Assembly (NCBI GenBank): GCA_903832775.1
Contig: CAILCX010000178.1
Location: 1-42,796 of the forward strand
Direction: 5' to 3'
Origin: an uncultured Methylobacter sp.
GTDB taxonomy: Bacteria; Pseudomonadota; Gammaproteobacteria; Methylococcales; Methylomonadaceae
DNA: 42,796 bases
Under the pieces are notes generated by a model. That model made no database searches. It saw only the letters and a list, made by a program, of their open reading frames with translations, and was not told the origin of the DNA. Of the stretch, positions 34,300-42,569 are shown one piece after another; position 1 is the stretch's first letter; each line of letters opens with the position of its first letter. Both the position numbers and the translations under genes were made by a program.

Positions 34300-34365
34300 A
34301 GAACCACACCCTAGAAAAACAGGCAAAACACTAACAATTCAGCTGTTTGTCGTGGTTCTTTTTTA
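34300..34365 (+). terminator. Orphan terminator-like structure
   Basis: AGAACCAC (34300-34307) pairs with GTGGTTCT (34352-34359), and AAACAG (34317-34322) with CTGTTT (34343-34348); a run of T follows (34359-34364). It points along the plus strand, while both neighbouring genes are on the minus strand, so it may end a small RNA or antisense transcript. Confidence 0.4.
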
Positions 34366-34396
34366 GTCAATTTACCCCTGAAGATTATAGCGATAA

Positions 34397-34777
34397 CTAC
34401 TCTAAAATTTTCACCAGCCAGCCAGCTTCACCTTTACAATTATTCTGACCTTCGGCGGTGATTGCAATTCTGGCATACACACCTTTTAACGAAGGTGGAA
34501 GTGTGCCACTTACCTGGAAACCACCTTCATTCCTTGGGATCACTTTAAGTGCTGCAGGGAACTCTTTTACTGCGACCTTAATGGTAGTTGGGGAAGTATT
34601 TGCAGAAGCCGAAAAAGTAAAATCGGAACCTGCTGTAACATTGGCATTTTCACTTGGAAAAAAGTTACTAAATTCCGGCTTGGCACAGGCTTTTGAACTG
34701 CTGCTGCTTCCATAAGCCCATGAGGCACTAGCAAAAGTCATTAATATAAAAAAACCCAAGCAATTAATTATTTTCAT
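34397..34777 (-). CDS. Small exported Ig-like protein, unknown
   Basis: The protein is 126 aa from the ATG at 34777, chosen because it gives a clean signal peptide (MKIINCLGFFILMTFASASW, cleavage about AWA). A serine run follows (YGSSSSSKA), then a single beta-rich domain (NVTAGSDFTFSASANTSPTT, ALKVIPRNEGGFQVSGTLP, GVYARIAITAEG). Two cysteines (KACAK and NNCKG) bracket this domain and could close it with a disulfide. I do not recognise a named family. It probably sits in the periplasm. Confidence 0.55.
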   Translation of the reverse strand: MKIINCLGFFILMTFASASWAYGSSSSSKACAKPEFSNFFPSENANVTAGSDFTFSASANTSPTTIKVAVKEFPAALKVIPRNEGGFQVSGTLPPSLKGVYARIAITAEGQNNCKGEAGWLVKILE

Positions 34778-34902
34778 ACTGCGCCTCATAGTGTTAGTTA
34801 CGTAGGTGATTGCCGCCAATAAACTGCGGCATCAATCTTAATTTATATTTAAAACCATTAAATTAAAATAATCAGAATATACCTGACTAAAAACCTAAAG
34901 GC

Positions 34903-35274
34903 TTATTTATTTTTAGTGTAAGCTTCCAATTGAATTATTGAATCAATTGTTTTTTCTAAATTTTCTTCTGCAAGCGTTAGTTGTTCTAACTCCTGCTTTA
35001 AACTGCCCGTTAACATTTCTTCAACAAAAATCTTACGATTTCTAACTGCTATTAACGATTCTTTAAGAGCCGCAACATTTTTAGAGTCTTTATGATCGTT
35101 TGATTTTATGATCTTGAAAGATAACTTTTTAACCATATTACTAACAGTCCCACCACTGATATTATATTTCTGCATAATTTCTTTATGTGGTTTTCTATCC
35201 AGCAGCATTTGATTAATGCCCGATTTCTCTTCTTCCGTTAATCTTTTAACTAATTTTTTCGATGTATCAGTCAT
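34903..35274 (-). CDS. HTH protein with coiled-coil tail
   Basis: The protein is 123 aa. The ATG at 35274 has GGAG seven nt upstream and is preferred over the longer frame. The N-terminal half contains a helix-turn-helix: LTEEEKSGINQMLLDRKPHK, then EIMQKYNISGGTVSNMVKKL, where PHKEIMQKYNISGGTVSNM fits the recognition unit of resolvase- or sigma-like HTH proteins. The C-terminal half is a predicted coiled coil (ELEQLTLAEENLEKTIDSII). It looks like a small DNA-binding regulator; the target is unknown. Confidence 0.55.
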   Translation of the reverse strand: MTDTSKKLVKRLTEEEKSGINQMLLDRKPHKEIMQKYNISGGTVSNMVKKLSFKIIKSNDHKDSKNVAALKESLIAVRNRKIFVEEMLTGSLKQELEQLTLAEENLEKTIDSIIQLEAYTKNK

Positions 35275-35902
35275 ATCAATCTCCAATAAAAACTTTAGTG
35301 TAAAACTTTTCACACAACATATCAACTACATATCGCGTTCTATATTTTCAATTTTCGAATATATCCATTTATAGTTGATCAGAAAAATAAATATATTAGA
35401 CTTCACAATCAAATACTCCAAATCTACCTGACCTTGTAAGCAATAATAGCAACAACTATATTCACATTATTTTTATCCATAACCTCATACTGACTTTTGG
35501 TCGCGCATGAGATAAATCGCCAAACAAACAAAAATACTATTCAATAAAAACCTATTTATGGGCACATCACCAATGAAGTAAACACTAAATCAAGATCAAT
35601 TTATTTTGTATACACGTGGTAACTATAAAGTTTATTTGTAATTTATATCGACTAGTAAAAAATCATTAATACCACAATCAACAATATTCATGATTTGTCT
35701 GTTTCACAAAAAATCAGCTAAAACCACTTCATTCGACTTCAAGTTACTTTAAAAACAGGGCTTCTTATAAACCTGAAATGGTGATTTAGTTAAACCATGA
35801 AAATTCCAACATCCCAACTTACTCGTTACTTTTTGTTGCATTAGGACCAAGGCAAAACTAAACTTTCTATAACTCCGACAGACTTTATTAAAAATTAATC
35901 CC
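35275..35902. other. Long A+T-rich intergenic region
   Basis: About 630 bp between divergent genes. It is very A+T-rich with no gene, repeat or hairpin that I can support. It must contain promoters for both sides. Confidence 0.5.
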
Positions 35903-37204
35903 ATGACCGACTTAGAAAATAGCCAGGATCACCTTTCCGATGTAAAAAACCTACTTGCCCGGCATAAGTTAGTTGAAGATCTGGTACATAAACAAAATCT
36001 AACCGAATTACGAAGACTCTTACATCAACTAGGGACAGAACCTATAGCGCGTATTCTGGAAGCCTTGTCAGATGATGACTTACAAATTATCTGGAAACTG
36101 GTTCCCGACGAGCAAAAAGAAGAAATCCTCCTAGAAATCTCAGACGATGTCCGTGTGGAATTGGTTACCCAAGTAAAACCTGTCACCCGAAGCATGATGA
36201 GTCGAGTGTTTGATCTTCACGAAGGCTGTCTGCGCCAAATCGTTATAGAAACCCGCGAAGATCTTGCAAAAGCCAAACCGGTGTGGATTGATCTGGTCAT
36301 GCCCGAAGATGAACATCTGGCCTGGGCAAATGAAATATTTGGCGTCAAACTCCCCAATCCCCGTGATCTGACCGATCTGGAGTCCAGCGCCCGCTTTTAT
36401 GTCGAAGATAATGGCGACGTTCACTTACACTCTGACTTTCTGCTGGACCGGGAAGATGATTCGCACAACGTACCGGTCGCCTTTATCCTGAACAAGGAAA
36501 CCCTGTTTTCAATCAGAAGCGAAGAATTGCCGGTCTTTCATTTACAACGCTTACGTGCCAGAGCCGAATCCGGTTACGTCACCGAAGCTAAAGATGTGCT
36601 ACTCGACCTTTATTCGGCCGACGTAGAATATTGCGCAAACGCGCTGGAAGCGGTTTACACCGAACTGGAAGCTGTCGGCAAACAGGTTTACGGTTCTAAC
36701 CTGACGGATCAGGAGTTAGCAATGATTCTTGCCGCCATTGCCGGAGAAGAAGATCTTAACGGACGCATTCGCCGCAATCTGCTCGACACCAGACGCGCCC
36801 TGTCTTTCCTGATGCGAGGTAAATTTCTGTCTGATGCGCAACATGAAAATGTTCGCGAAATTCTACGTGACATTGAATCTCTGGATGGTCACACTGCGTT
36901 CCTGTTCAACAAAATCAACTTTCTGATGGACGCGATCGTCGGTTTTGTTAATATCAACCAGAACAAAGTCATGAAACAATTAACCGTGCTCAGCGTCGTT
37001 TTTATGCCACTTAACGTTCTGGCAGGTATTGGTGGCATGTCTGAATATTCTATGATGACCAAAGAGATTCCCTGGCCTGTCGCTTACAGTTTTTTTACTG
37101 CAGGCTTAGTAATTGTTGGTTGGGCTACTTTTATCGGCTTGCGTTTTTTCGAGAATCGCAAGATAAAAAGCCTGCCGACTGTAACTCGCAGACTGTCACG
37201 GTAA
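35903..37204 (+). CDS. MgtE_N-CorA fusion metal transporter
   Basis: The protein is 433 aa. The N-terminal ~100 residues (LTELRRLLHQLGTEPIARIL, EALSDDDLQIIWKLVPDEQK) look like the MgtE intracellular N domain, a helical Mg2+ sensor. A CorA-type cytoplasmic funnel domain follows (about 110-360), then two C-terminal membrane helices (KQLTVLSVVFMPLNVLAGIG and WPVAYSFFTAGLVIVGWATF). The selectivity loop is GGMSE (377-381) instead of the canonical GMN, a feature of a known subgroup of CorA-like proteins. Probable role is Mg2+ or other divalent cation transport across the inner membrane with Mg2+-gated control by the MgtE part. It is convergent with rnfH. Confidence 0.85.
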   Translation: MTDLENSQDHLSDVKNLLARHKLVEDLVHKQNLTELRRLLHQLGTEPIARILEALSDDDLQIIWKLVPDEQKEEILLEISDDVRVELVTQVKPVTRSMMSRVFDLHEGCLRQIVIETREDLAKAKPVWIDLVMPEDEHLAWANEIFGVKLPNPRDLTDLESSARFYVEDNGDVHLHSDFLLDREDDSHNVPVAFILNKETLFSIRSEELPVFHLQRLRARAESGYVTEAKDVLLDLYSADVEYCANALEAVYTELEAVGKQVYGSNLTDQELAMILAAIAGEEDLNGRIRRNLLDTRRALSFLMRGKFLSDAQHENVREILRDIESLDGHTAFLFNKINFLMDAIVGFVNINQNKVMKQLTVLSVVFMPLNVLAGIGGMSEYSMMTKEIPWPVAYSFFTAGLVIVGWATFIGLRFFENRKIKSLPTVTRRLSR

Positions 37205-37238
37205 TATGTGGGGAGTGAAAAACCTATTCACTATGAAA

Positions 37239-37508
37239 TCACTTCAATGCCCGCTGCCGCCTGGCCTCCTTAGGGTCATGCAGCAAAGGGCGATAGATTT
37301 CTATTCTATCGCCCTCTTTAACAGTTTGATCAAGTTTGCAAGCTACACCAAAAACTCCTGCTTTTAATTCAAGTTTGCCAAGTTCAGGAAAACGCTCCAG
37401 CAAACCGGAAGCGTTTATCGCAGCCTCAACCCTGGTTTCCTCAGGCAAAGTTAATTCTACAATGACCTGAAGCTCAGGCTTGGCATAAACGACTTCAAGC
37501 TTAATCAT
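37239..37508 (-). CDS. rnfH: RnfH ubiquitin-like protein
   Basis: This 89-aa protein has a small beta-grasp fold. It begins MIKLEVVYAKPELQVIVELT and has VKEGDRIEIYRPLLHDPKEA RR near the end, both typical of RnfH (PF03658). The ATG overlaps the ratA stop (ATGATTAA), so translation is coupled. RnfH commonly follows ratA in gammaproteobacteria; its function is not settled. Confidence 0.9.
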   Translation of the reverse strand: MIKLEVVYAKPELQVIVELTLPEETRVEAAINASGLLERFPELGKLELKAGVFGVACKLDQTVKEGDRIEIYRPLLHDPKEARRQRALK

Positions 37509-37932
37509 AAATTTGTTTAGCCCGATCGGTAAACGAGCTCACCATGGTATTGCAAATCTGATTAAAAACAGCGCCGAAAGCCAAACTGGCCAACTTGCCC
37601 GACATTTCAAATTCCAGATCCAAAGATATTTTACTGGCATCTTCGCGTAACGCTATAAAATCCCACTTCCCTTCCAGAGACGAAAAGGGGCCGTTCAATA
37701 GCGAAATCGTCATGCTGTGTCCTGAATCAATCCTGTTACGGGTAGAAAAACATTTCTTAAACCCGCCTTTGGAAATCAATAACTCGGCTTCAAAAAAATC
37801 TGCTTCCCGTTTGATGATGCGACTGCCGCTACACCAAGGCAAAAACTTTGGATAGGCTTCAACATCATTAACCAAATCAAACATTTGCTGTGCTGAAAAT
37901 TTGACCAGAGCACTTTTTTGGATAACGGTCAT
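37501..37932 (-). CDS. ratA: RatA / Coq10-like START-domain protein
   Basis: The protein is 143 aa from the ATG at 37932, which gives the normal start MTVIQKSALVKFSAQQMFDL. The longer frame runs back through the SNF transporter gene and is not used. Signatures are VNDVEAYPKFLPWCSGSRII, LNGPFSSLEGKWDF and LASLAFGAVFNQICNTMVSS. The family (Coq10/RatA) has a lipid-binding START fold. In E. coli RatA was described as a ribosome-association toxin, while homologues bind ubiquinone. It begins 2 nt after the SNF stop and overlaps rnfH; all three are in one operon. Confidence 0.92.
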   Translation of the reverse strand: MTVIQKSALVKFSAQQMFDLVNDVEAYPKFLPWCSGSRIIKREADFFEAELLISKGGFKKCFSTRNRIDSGHSMTISLLNGPFSSLEGKWDFIALREDASKISLDLEFEMSGKLASLAFGAVFNQICNTMVSSFTDRAKQIYD

Positions 37933-37934
37933 GC

Positions 37935-39296
37935 TCAAAGAACTCCAATAACATGCAAGAACACCAAAAATACAGAAGCGGGCGCCACATAACAAGTTAA
38001 TGTTTTCCAAGCCTGATAGCTGAGCGCATCCGGCATGCCCAACTCCTGTTCGGTATGCTGCTGCTTCATAATCCAGCCTGCAAAAACGGCAATGCAAAAA
38101 CCGCCTATGGGCAACATCAAATTGGCTGTTAAATAATCCAGCAAATGAAAAATAGTTTTATCGAAAATCTTGATTTCAGACCAGACATTAAAAGAAAAAA
38201 CAGTGCCCAAGCCAAGTAACCAAGTAATTGCACCTGACCAGATGCAAGCTTGTTCGCGGCTCATGTTTTTATTTTCAACCAGCCAAGCTACGGCAGGCTC
38301 AATCAGGGAAATAGATGAGGACAAAGCAGCAAACACCAGCATCACAAAAAATAAAATACCGAACAACCAACCGCCCGTCATATTCCCAAACGCAATCGGC
38401 AAGGTTTGGAAGATTAAGCCTGGGCCGGCGGCAGGCTCCAAGCCACTGGCAAAAACAATCGGGAAAATGGCAATGCCCGCCAACAAGGCAACCACCGTAT
38501 CAGTTCCCGCGATCAAAATGACGGTTTTGGCTATTGACACCTCTTTGGGCAAATAAGAACCGTAAACCATAATGGCTCCCATACCTAAGCTCAAAGTAAA
38601 AAATGCATGCCCCATCGCCGTTAATACACCATTAGCGGTTAACTTACTGAAATCAGGCGTAAACAAAAATTTAATGCCGCGATCATAACTGTCAGTGGTC
38701 ATCGCATAAGCCACCAATAAAATCAGCAACACAAACAGACTGGGCATTAAAAAGCGTACGGCTCTTTCTATACCTGAATTAACGCCGCGAACCACAATCA
38801 GCATGGTCGCCAACATAAATAAACTGTGCCAAAAAATCAACTGCACCGGGCTGGCAACAAAACTGTCAAAAAGTCCTTTTATCTCGGTTGCATCGGCACC
38901 AAAAAAACTGCCGGTAAAAGCCTTTAGCACATAAGCCGACGCCCAACCTGCGATAACGCTGTAATAAGACAAAATTAAAAATCCGGCAATTACGCCCATC
39001 CAGCCTAAATAATGCCAGTTACTATCCGCCCCCGCTTCCTTAGCCAAGGTTTTCATGGTTTCAATCGGATTTTGTCTGCTACGCCTACCGAGCATGGTTT
39101 CCGCCATCATAATTGGAATACCGATCAGTAACACACACAACAAATAGACCAACACAAAAGCCCCGCCACCGTTTTCACCAGTAATATAAGGAAACTTCCA
39201 GATGTTCCCCAAACCCACTGCCGAGCCGGTTGCAGCCAGAATGAATGCGAAACGTGAGGACCATTCGCTATGTTGTGTTGTTTTTGTATCCGTCAT
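37935..39296 (-). CDS. SNF-family Na+-dependent transporter
   Basis: This 453-aa inner-membrane symporter of the neurotransmitter:sodium symporter (LeuT) fold has about 11 hydrophobic segments. The family signature is at the N-terminus: SRFAFILAATGSAVGLGNIW, then KFPYITGENGGGAFVLVYL, which form the Na+ and substrate site of TM1. Other hallmarks are WHYLGWMGVIAGFLILSYYS and TLSLGMGAIMVYGSYL. The substrate (probably an amino acid) cannot be read. It is the first gene of a minus-strand operon with ratA and rnfH, and divergent from smpB. Confidence 0.9.
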   Translation of the reverse strand: MTDTKTTQHSEWSSRFAFILAATGSAVGLGNIWKFPYITGENGGGAFVLVYLLCVLLIGIPIMMAETMLGRRSRQNPIETMKTLAKEAGADSNWHYLGWMGVIAGFLILSYYSVIAGWASAYVLKAFTGSFFGADATEIKGLFDSFVASPVQLIFWHSLFMLATMLIVVRGVNSGIERAVRFLMPSLFVLLILLVAYAMTTDSYDRGIKFLFTPDFSKLTANGVLTAMGHAFFTLSLGMGAIMVYGSYLPKEVSIAKTVILIAGTDTVVALLAGIAIFPIVFASGLEPAAGPGLIFQTLPIAFGNMTGGWLFGILFFVMLVFAALSSSISLIEPAVAWLVENKNMSREQACIWSGAITWLLGLGTVFSFNVWSEIKIFDKTIFHLLDYLTANLMLPIGGFCIAVFAGWIMKQQHTEQELGMPDALSYQAWKTLTCYVAPASVFLVFLHVIGVL

Positions 39297-39450
39297 TGGG
39301 TGCGCCTGTTAAAACTTAATAATTATAAAATCCTGACGAATGGGGCTTTCGCAAGGAACTTTTCTGTTAATCAATAACATCAGTTGGTAATATCGAGTAA
39401 AATAACAAAATTATTCCTTTACGTCAGTTTAAAAATCTTAACTCGCACTT

Positions 39451-39936
39451 ATGGCCGAAAAAAAGTCCAAGAAAAATGACAAACAGCAAAATGCCAGGAT
39501 TGCCGTAAATCGCCAGGCTACTCATGAATATTCAATTGAGGAACGATTCGAAGCGGGCGTTGTTTTACAAGGCTGGGAAGTCAAAAGCCTCAGGGATGGT
39601 CGCATCCAGCTTAAAGAAAGTTACGTGGTAATCAAAAAAGGTGAGGCCTGGTTGTCAGGCGCCCATATTTCGCCGCTGATATCCGCATCGACTCACGTTA
39701 ATCCTGACTCTATCCGCGCTAAAAAACTGTTGCTACACCGGCATGAACTTAACAAACTGATTGGTTCGGTCGAACGGAAAGGTTACACCTTGATTCCATT
39801 ATCAATGTACTGGAAAAACGGTAGAGCCAAACTGGAAATCGGTCTGGCAAAAGGCAAGCAGTTACACGATAAACGAGCCGCCTCAAAAGACCGCGACTGG
39901 CAACGTGAAAAAGGTCGCATATTGAAAAAAGGTTAA
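39451..39936 (+). CDS. smpB: SsrA-binding protein SmpB
   Basis: The 161-aa length matches SmpB. It binds tmRNA and brings it to stalled ribosomes for trans-translation. Markers are [47 protein letters not shown] and the C-terminal basic tail ([20 protein letters not shown]). Divergence from the ratA-rnfH operon is the usual gammaproteobacterial order. The tmRNA gene itself is not in the following sequence. Confidence 0.96.
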   Translation: MAEKKSKKNDKQQNARIAVNRQATHEYSIEERFEAGVVLQGWEVKSLRDGRIQLKESYVVIKKGEAWLSGAHISPLISASTHVNPDSIRAKKLLLHRHELNKLIGSVERKGYTLIPLSMYWKNGRAKLEIGLAKGKQLHDKRAASKDRDWQREKGRILKKG

Positions 39937-40004
39937 ATTAGATTCAAGAATTTATCCTTGAACCTTGAACCTTGTTTATAAATCCCACTATTAGTAAAAA
40001 TACC

Positions 40005-40571
40005 ATGTCCACACACCCGAACCTACTGTCACCCAACACCAGTCTGCTGATCATCGTCGATTTACAGACAAAATTATCCGCAGCCATGCCAGAGACCGAA
40101 GCGGAACAGATGGCAGCCAACGTCCGCAGCCTGGTTGAAGCCTCAGCGCTCTTAGCCATCCCGGTATTGTTAACCGAGCAATATCCCCAAGGTCTGGGCG
40201 CCACCGATTCAACTATCGCAGAACTACTGGCAGAAGACACCCTGATTTTTGAAAAAACCGGGTTTTCCTGCTGTGCGGCTGAAGGATTTACTGACAACGT
40301 AGCCAACACGGATCGCAAACAAATTATATTGGTCGGTCAGGAAGCCCATGTTTGCGTGTTACAGACCGCTTTGGAATTAATGGCTTCAGGCTATCAGGTA
40401 CACGTCGTCGAAGATGCAATCTGTTCCCGCAAAGCCGAACATAAATTCTATGCCTTACAGCGTCTGCAACAGCAGGGCGCGACTATTACCAATTATGAAT
40501 CGGTCTTGTTCGAATGGGTTAAAGATTCGACACACCCGGACTTCAAAAAAATCTCTGGCTTGCTCCACTAA
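40005..40571 (+). CDS. Isochorismatase-family hydrolase
   Basis: The protein is 188 aa from the ATG at 40005; the longer frame adds 11 residues without support. It is a cysteine hydrolase of the isochorismatase superfamily (YcaC/nicotinamidase fold). Visible are SLLIIVDLQTKLSAAMP with the catalytic Asp, the LTEQYPQGLG segment, EKTGFSCCAAEGF with a likely catalytic Lys, and the nucleophile Cys in VGQEAHVCVLQTALELM. The substrate is unknown. It is followed at short distance by the HopJ gene on the same strand. Confidence 0.87.
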   Translation: MSTHPNLLSPNTSLLIIVDLQTKLSAAMPETEAEQMAANVRSLVEASALLAIPVLLTEQYPQGLGATDSTIAELLAEDTLIFEKTGFSCCAAEGFTDNVANTDRKQIILVGQEAHVCVLQTALELMASGYQVHVVEDAICSRKAEHKFYALQRLQQQGATITNYESVLFEWVKDSTHPDFKKISGLLH

Positions 40572-40598
40572 CCCGATAAACCTTGAAACTTAATCGCC

Positions 40599-40952
40599 AT
40601 GTCACTCACCCACTTTATTGAAAAAATCACCACTGATGCTCTGGTCAGCTTTGATGAAACTATCTCCGTCATCTCAGATAACTATCATTATCAGGCTACC
40701 CAATTCAGCAACGGTTTGAATGATCAATTGCTGGTCAATCTTGCCGGAACTAACGAAGGTTCCTGTAAAATTTTCGCTTTTGCCCAGATCCACGGACTCA
40801 CTCAGCAACAGACTTTAAATTTGTTTGGTGATTATTACCGGCTGGAGGTTTTAAACAATCCAAATGGCACTGGACATCAAAATATAAGAACTTTCATGAA
40901 ATACGGTTGGGATGGCGTTTGTTTTGATGGCGTAGCGTTGGCGGCAAAATAA
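40599..40952 (+). CDS. HopJ type III effector family protein
   Basis: This 117-aa protein is full length for PF08888. It has the pattern FIEKITTDALVSFDETISVI, YQATQFSNGLNDQLLVN and the highly conserved NEGSCKIFAFAQIHGLTQQQ, followed by LNLFGDYYR, GTGHQNIRTFMKYGWDGVCF. Although named after Pseudomonas effectors, these proteins are widespread in bacteria without type III secretion and are probably housekeeping. Translation is probably coupled to the following gene (2-nt gap). Confidence 0.9.
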   Translation: MSLTHFIEKITTDALVSFDETISVISDNYHYQATQFSNGLNDQLLVNLAGTNEGSCKIFAFAQIHGLTQQQTLNLFGDYYRLEVLNNPNGTGHQNIRTFMKYGWDGVCFDGVALAAK

Positions 40953-40954
40953 AT

Positions 40955-42016
40955 TTGATCGACTTCCTCATTATCGGTCAGGGTTTGGCCGGCAGCCTGC
41001 TAGCCTGGGAACTCATTCAACGCGGCTGCAAAATCATCATTATCGATAACGGCCTTGAAAACGCCTCCCAAATCGCAGCCGGTCTGATTAATCCGATCAC
41101 CGGCATGCGCTTTGTAAAATCAAGCGATGTCGACACCCTGCTTCCAGTAGCAAAACAATGCTATTCAAACCTGGCCGATTTTTTTCAGCAGAGTTTTTAT
41201 ATAGAAAAACCCATGCTGCGGATTTTTGATAGCACGAACGACTTAAAAATCGCCACCAAACGCTTTAATAATCCAGATTATCTGGCTTATCTCAATACGC
41301 TTCAAACCCAACAAAACACAATCGAGAATCTGGCTGTTCCGTTTGGTTTTCTGGAACAAAAACAAACCGGTTATTTATTAACCCGACACCTTTTGAGTAA
41401 CCTTAAAGCTTTTTTCATTGAAAAAAACAGTTACCGGCAAACTGCTTTTGATTTTCAGGATTTACAGCTTGAACCGTCTTTATCCTGGCAGGATATTCAC
41501 CCAAAACAGATTATCTTTTGTGAAGGCTATCAAGCCACCCAAAATCCCTGGTTCTCCTGGTTGCCGTTTCAACCGGTCAAAGGCGAAATCCTGACCTTGC
41601 AACATCTGACAAAACTGCCTGATAAAATACTTAATTATGGAAACTGGCTCATCCCGCTGGATGAGCAACACATCAGGATTGGCGCCACTTTCGACCGAGA
41701 AAATCTGAATACCGAAATTACCGAACACGGCAAACAAAGTCTGCTAAGTAAACTCAAGCAACTCTCAACCGGATTGAACCAAGTAAATCTGCTTAGCCAA
41801 CAAGCCAATATCCGGCCTTGTACTTTGGATAAACAGCCGTTTATCGGTCGCCATCCGCAATATCCGCAACTCGCTATTTTTAACGGTTTTGGTGCCAAAG
41901 GCAGCTTACAAATACCCGGTTACAGCCAACAGTTCGCAGACACCATATTAAACAACATTCCCCTACCCTCTTCCTGTAACACCCAGCGCTACCATGAAAC
42001 GCATTTCTCTGCTTAA
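40955..42016 (+). CDS. FAD oxidoreductase, MnmC(o)/DAO-like
   Basis: This 353-aa protein starts with TTG, 2 nt after the HopJ stop; the first residues IDFLIIGQGLAGSLLAWELI form the FAD-binding strand and GxGxxG motif, so the start is fixed. It is a DAO-type amine oxidase. AAGLINPITGMRF and the C-terminal QPFIGRHPQYPQLAIFNGFG / AKGSLQIPGYSQQF fit glycine-oxidase-like enzymes and the oxidase half of MnmC. The next gene overlaps it by 23 nt and encodes a YtqB-type methyltransferase. In E. coli MnmC the oxidase and methyltransferase activities are fused; in Bacillus MnmL and MnmM do them separately. I infer that this protein may convert cmnm5U34 to nm5U34 in tRNA. A free amino-acid oxidase role is the alternative. 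Confidence 0.7.
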   Translation: MIDFLIIGQGLAGSLLAWELIQRGCKIIIIDNGLENASQIAAGLINPITGMRFVKSSDVDTLLPVAKQCYSNLADFFQQSFYIEKPMLRIFDSTNDLKIATKRFNNPDYLAYLNTLQTQQNTIENLAVPFGFLEQKQTGYLLTRHLLSNLKAFFIEKNSYRQTAFDFQDLQLEPSLSWQDIHPKQIIFCEGYQATQNPWFSWLPFQPVKGEILTLQHLTKLPDKILNYGNWLIPLDEQHIRIGATFDRENLNTEITEHGKQSLLSKLKQLSTGLNQVNLLSQQANIRPCTLDKQPFIGRHPQYPQLAIFNGFGAKGSLQIPGYSQQFADTILNNIPLPSSCNTQRYHETHFSA

Positions 42017-42569
42017 CACCGCTCACGACTTACTCAGCGATATTCTTAAGCCCGGCGATATTACAATTGATGCCACCGTTGGCAACGGGCACGATACCTT
42101 GTTTCTGGCTGGACAAATCACTCCATCCGGCCAAGTGTTCGGGTTTGATATACAACAGCAAGCCATTGATTCAGCGCGGGATAAACTTCAGCATAACGCC
42201 TTATCAGATTGCCTGACTTTGTTTCATTCCAGTCATTTGGAGATGGCGGAAAAAATCCCCGCTCATCTCCATGGCAACATCAAAGCGATCATGTTTAATC
42301 TGGGCTATTTGCCGGGTGGCGATAAAAGCCTCATCACGCAAGCCACGTCTACCTTGACGGCTTTAAACATTGCCTGTCAGCTATTAACAACTAACGGAGT
42401 TATAACTGTGCTGGCCTACCCAGGGCATCCGGGTGGCGATAGAGAAACCGGTCTGATCAAAGACTGGTGCGGACAACTGAATGCCGAACAATTTGCAGTG
42501 AGCACACTCTACAGCACAGAGCCTAAAGACTCGGCACCTCGACTTTTTGTTATACGAAAGCATCGCTAA
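41994..42569 (+). CDS. YtqB/MnmM-type SAM methyltransferase
   Basis: The protein is 191 aa. The Rossmann methyltransferase motif I is DITIDATVGNGHDTLFLA (Asp26), followed by GFDIQQQAI (SAM ribose site), IKAIMFNLGYLPGGDK and VLAYPGHPGGDRET. These are the hallmarks of the YtqB family, called rRNA methylase in older annotation, which includes B. subtilis MnmM that makes mnm5U34 in tRNA. It overlaps the FAD oxidoreductase by 23 nt, so the two are made together. The product could complete mnm5 modification in place of a fused MnmC. Confidence 0.8.
   Translation: MKRISLLNTAHDLLSDILKPGDITIDATVGNGHDTLFLAGQITPSGQVFGFDIQQQAIDSARDKLQHNALSDCLTLFHSSHLEMAEKIPAHLHGNIKAIMFNLGYLPGGDKSLITQATSTLTALNIACQLLTTNGVITVLAYPGHPGGDRETGLIKDWCGQLNAEQFAVSTLYSTEPKDSAPRLFVIRKHR

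Noticed and set aside
37933-38097. 55-residue N-terminal extension of ratA
   Set aside because: It lies within the SNF transporter gene in another frame, and the family starts at MTVIQKSALV.
40005-40571. Isochorismatase as a partner of the exported chorismate mutase
   Set aside because: The genes are 26 kb apart, the hydrolase superfamily is broad, and no isochorismate synthase is present.
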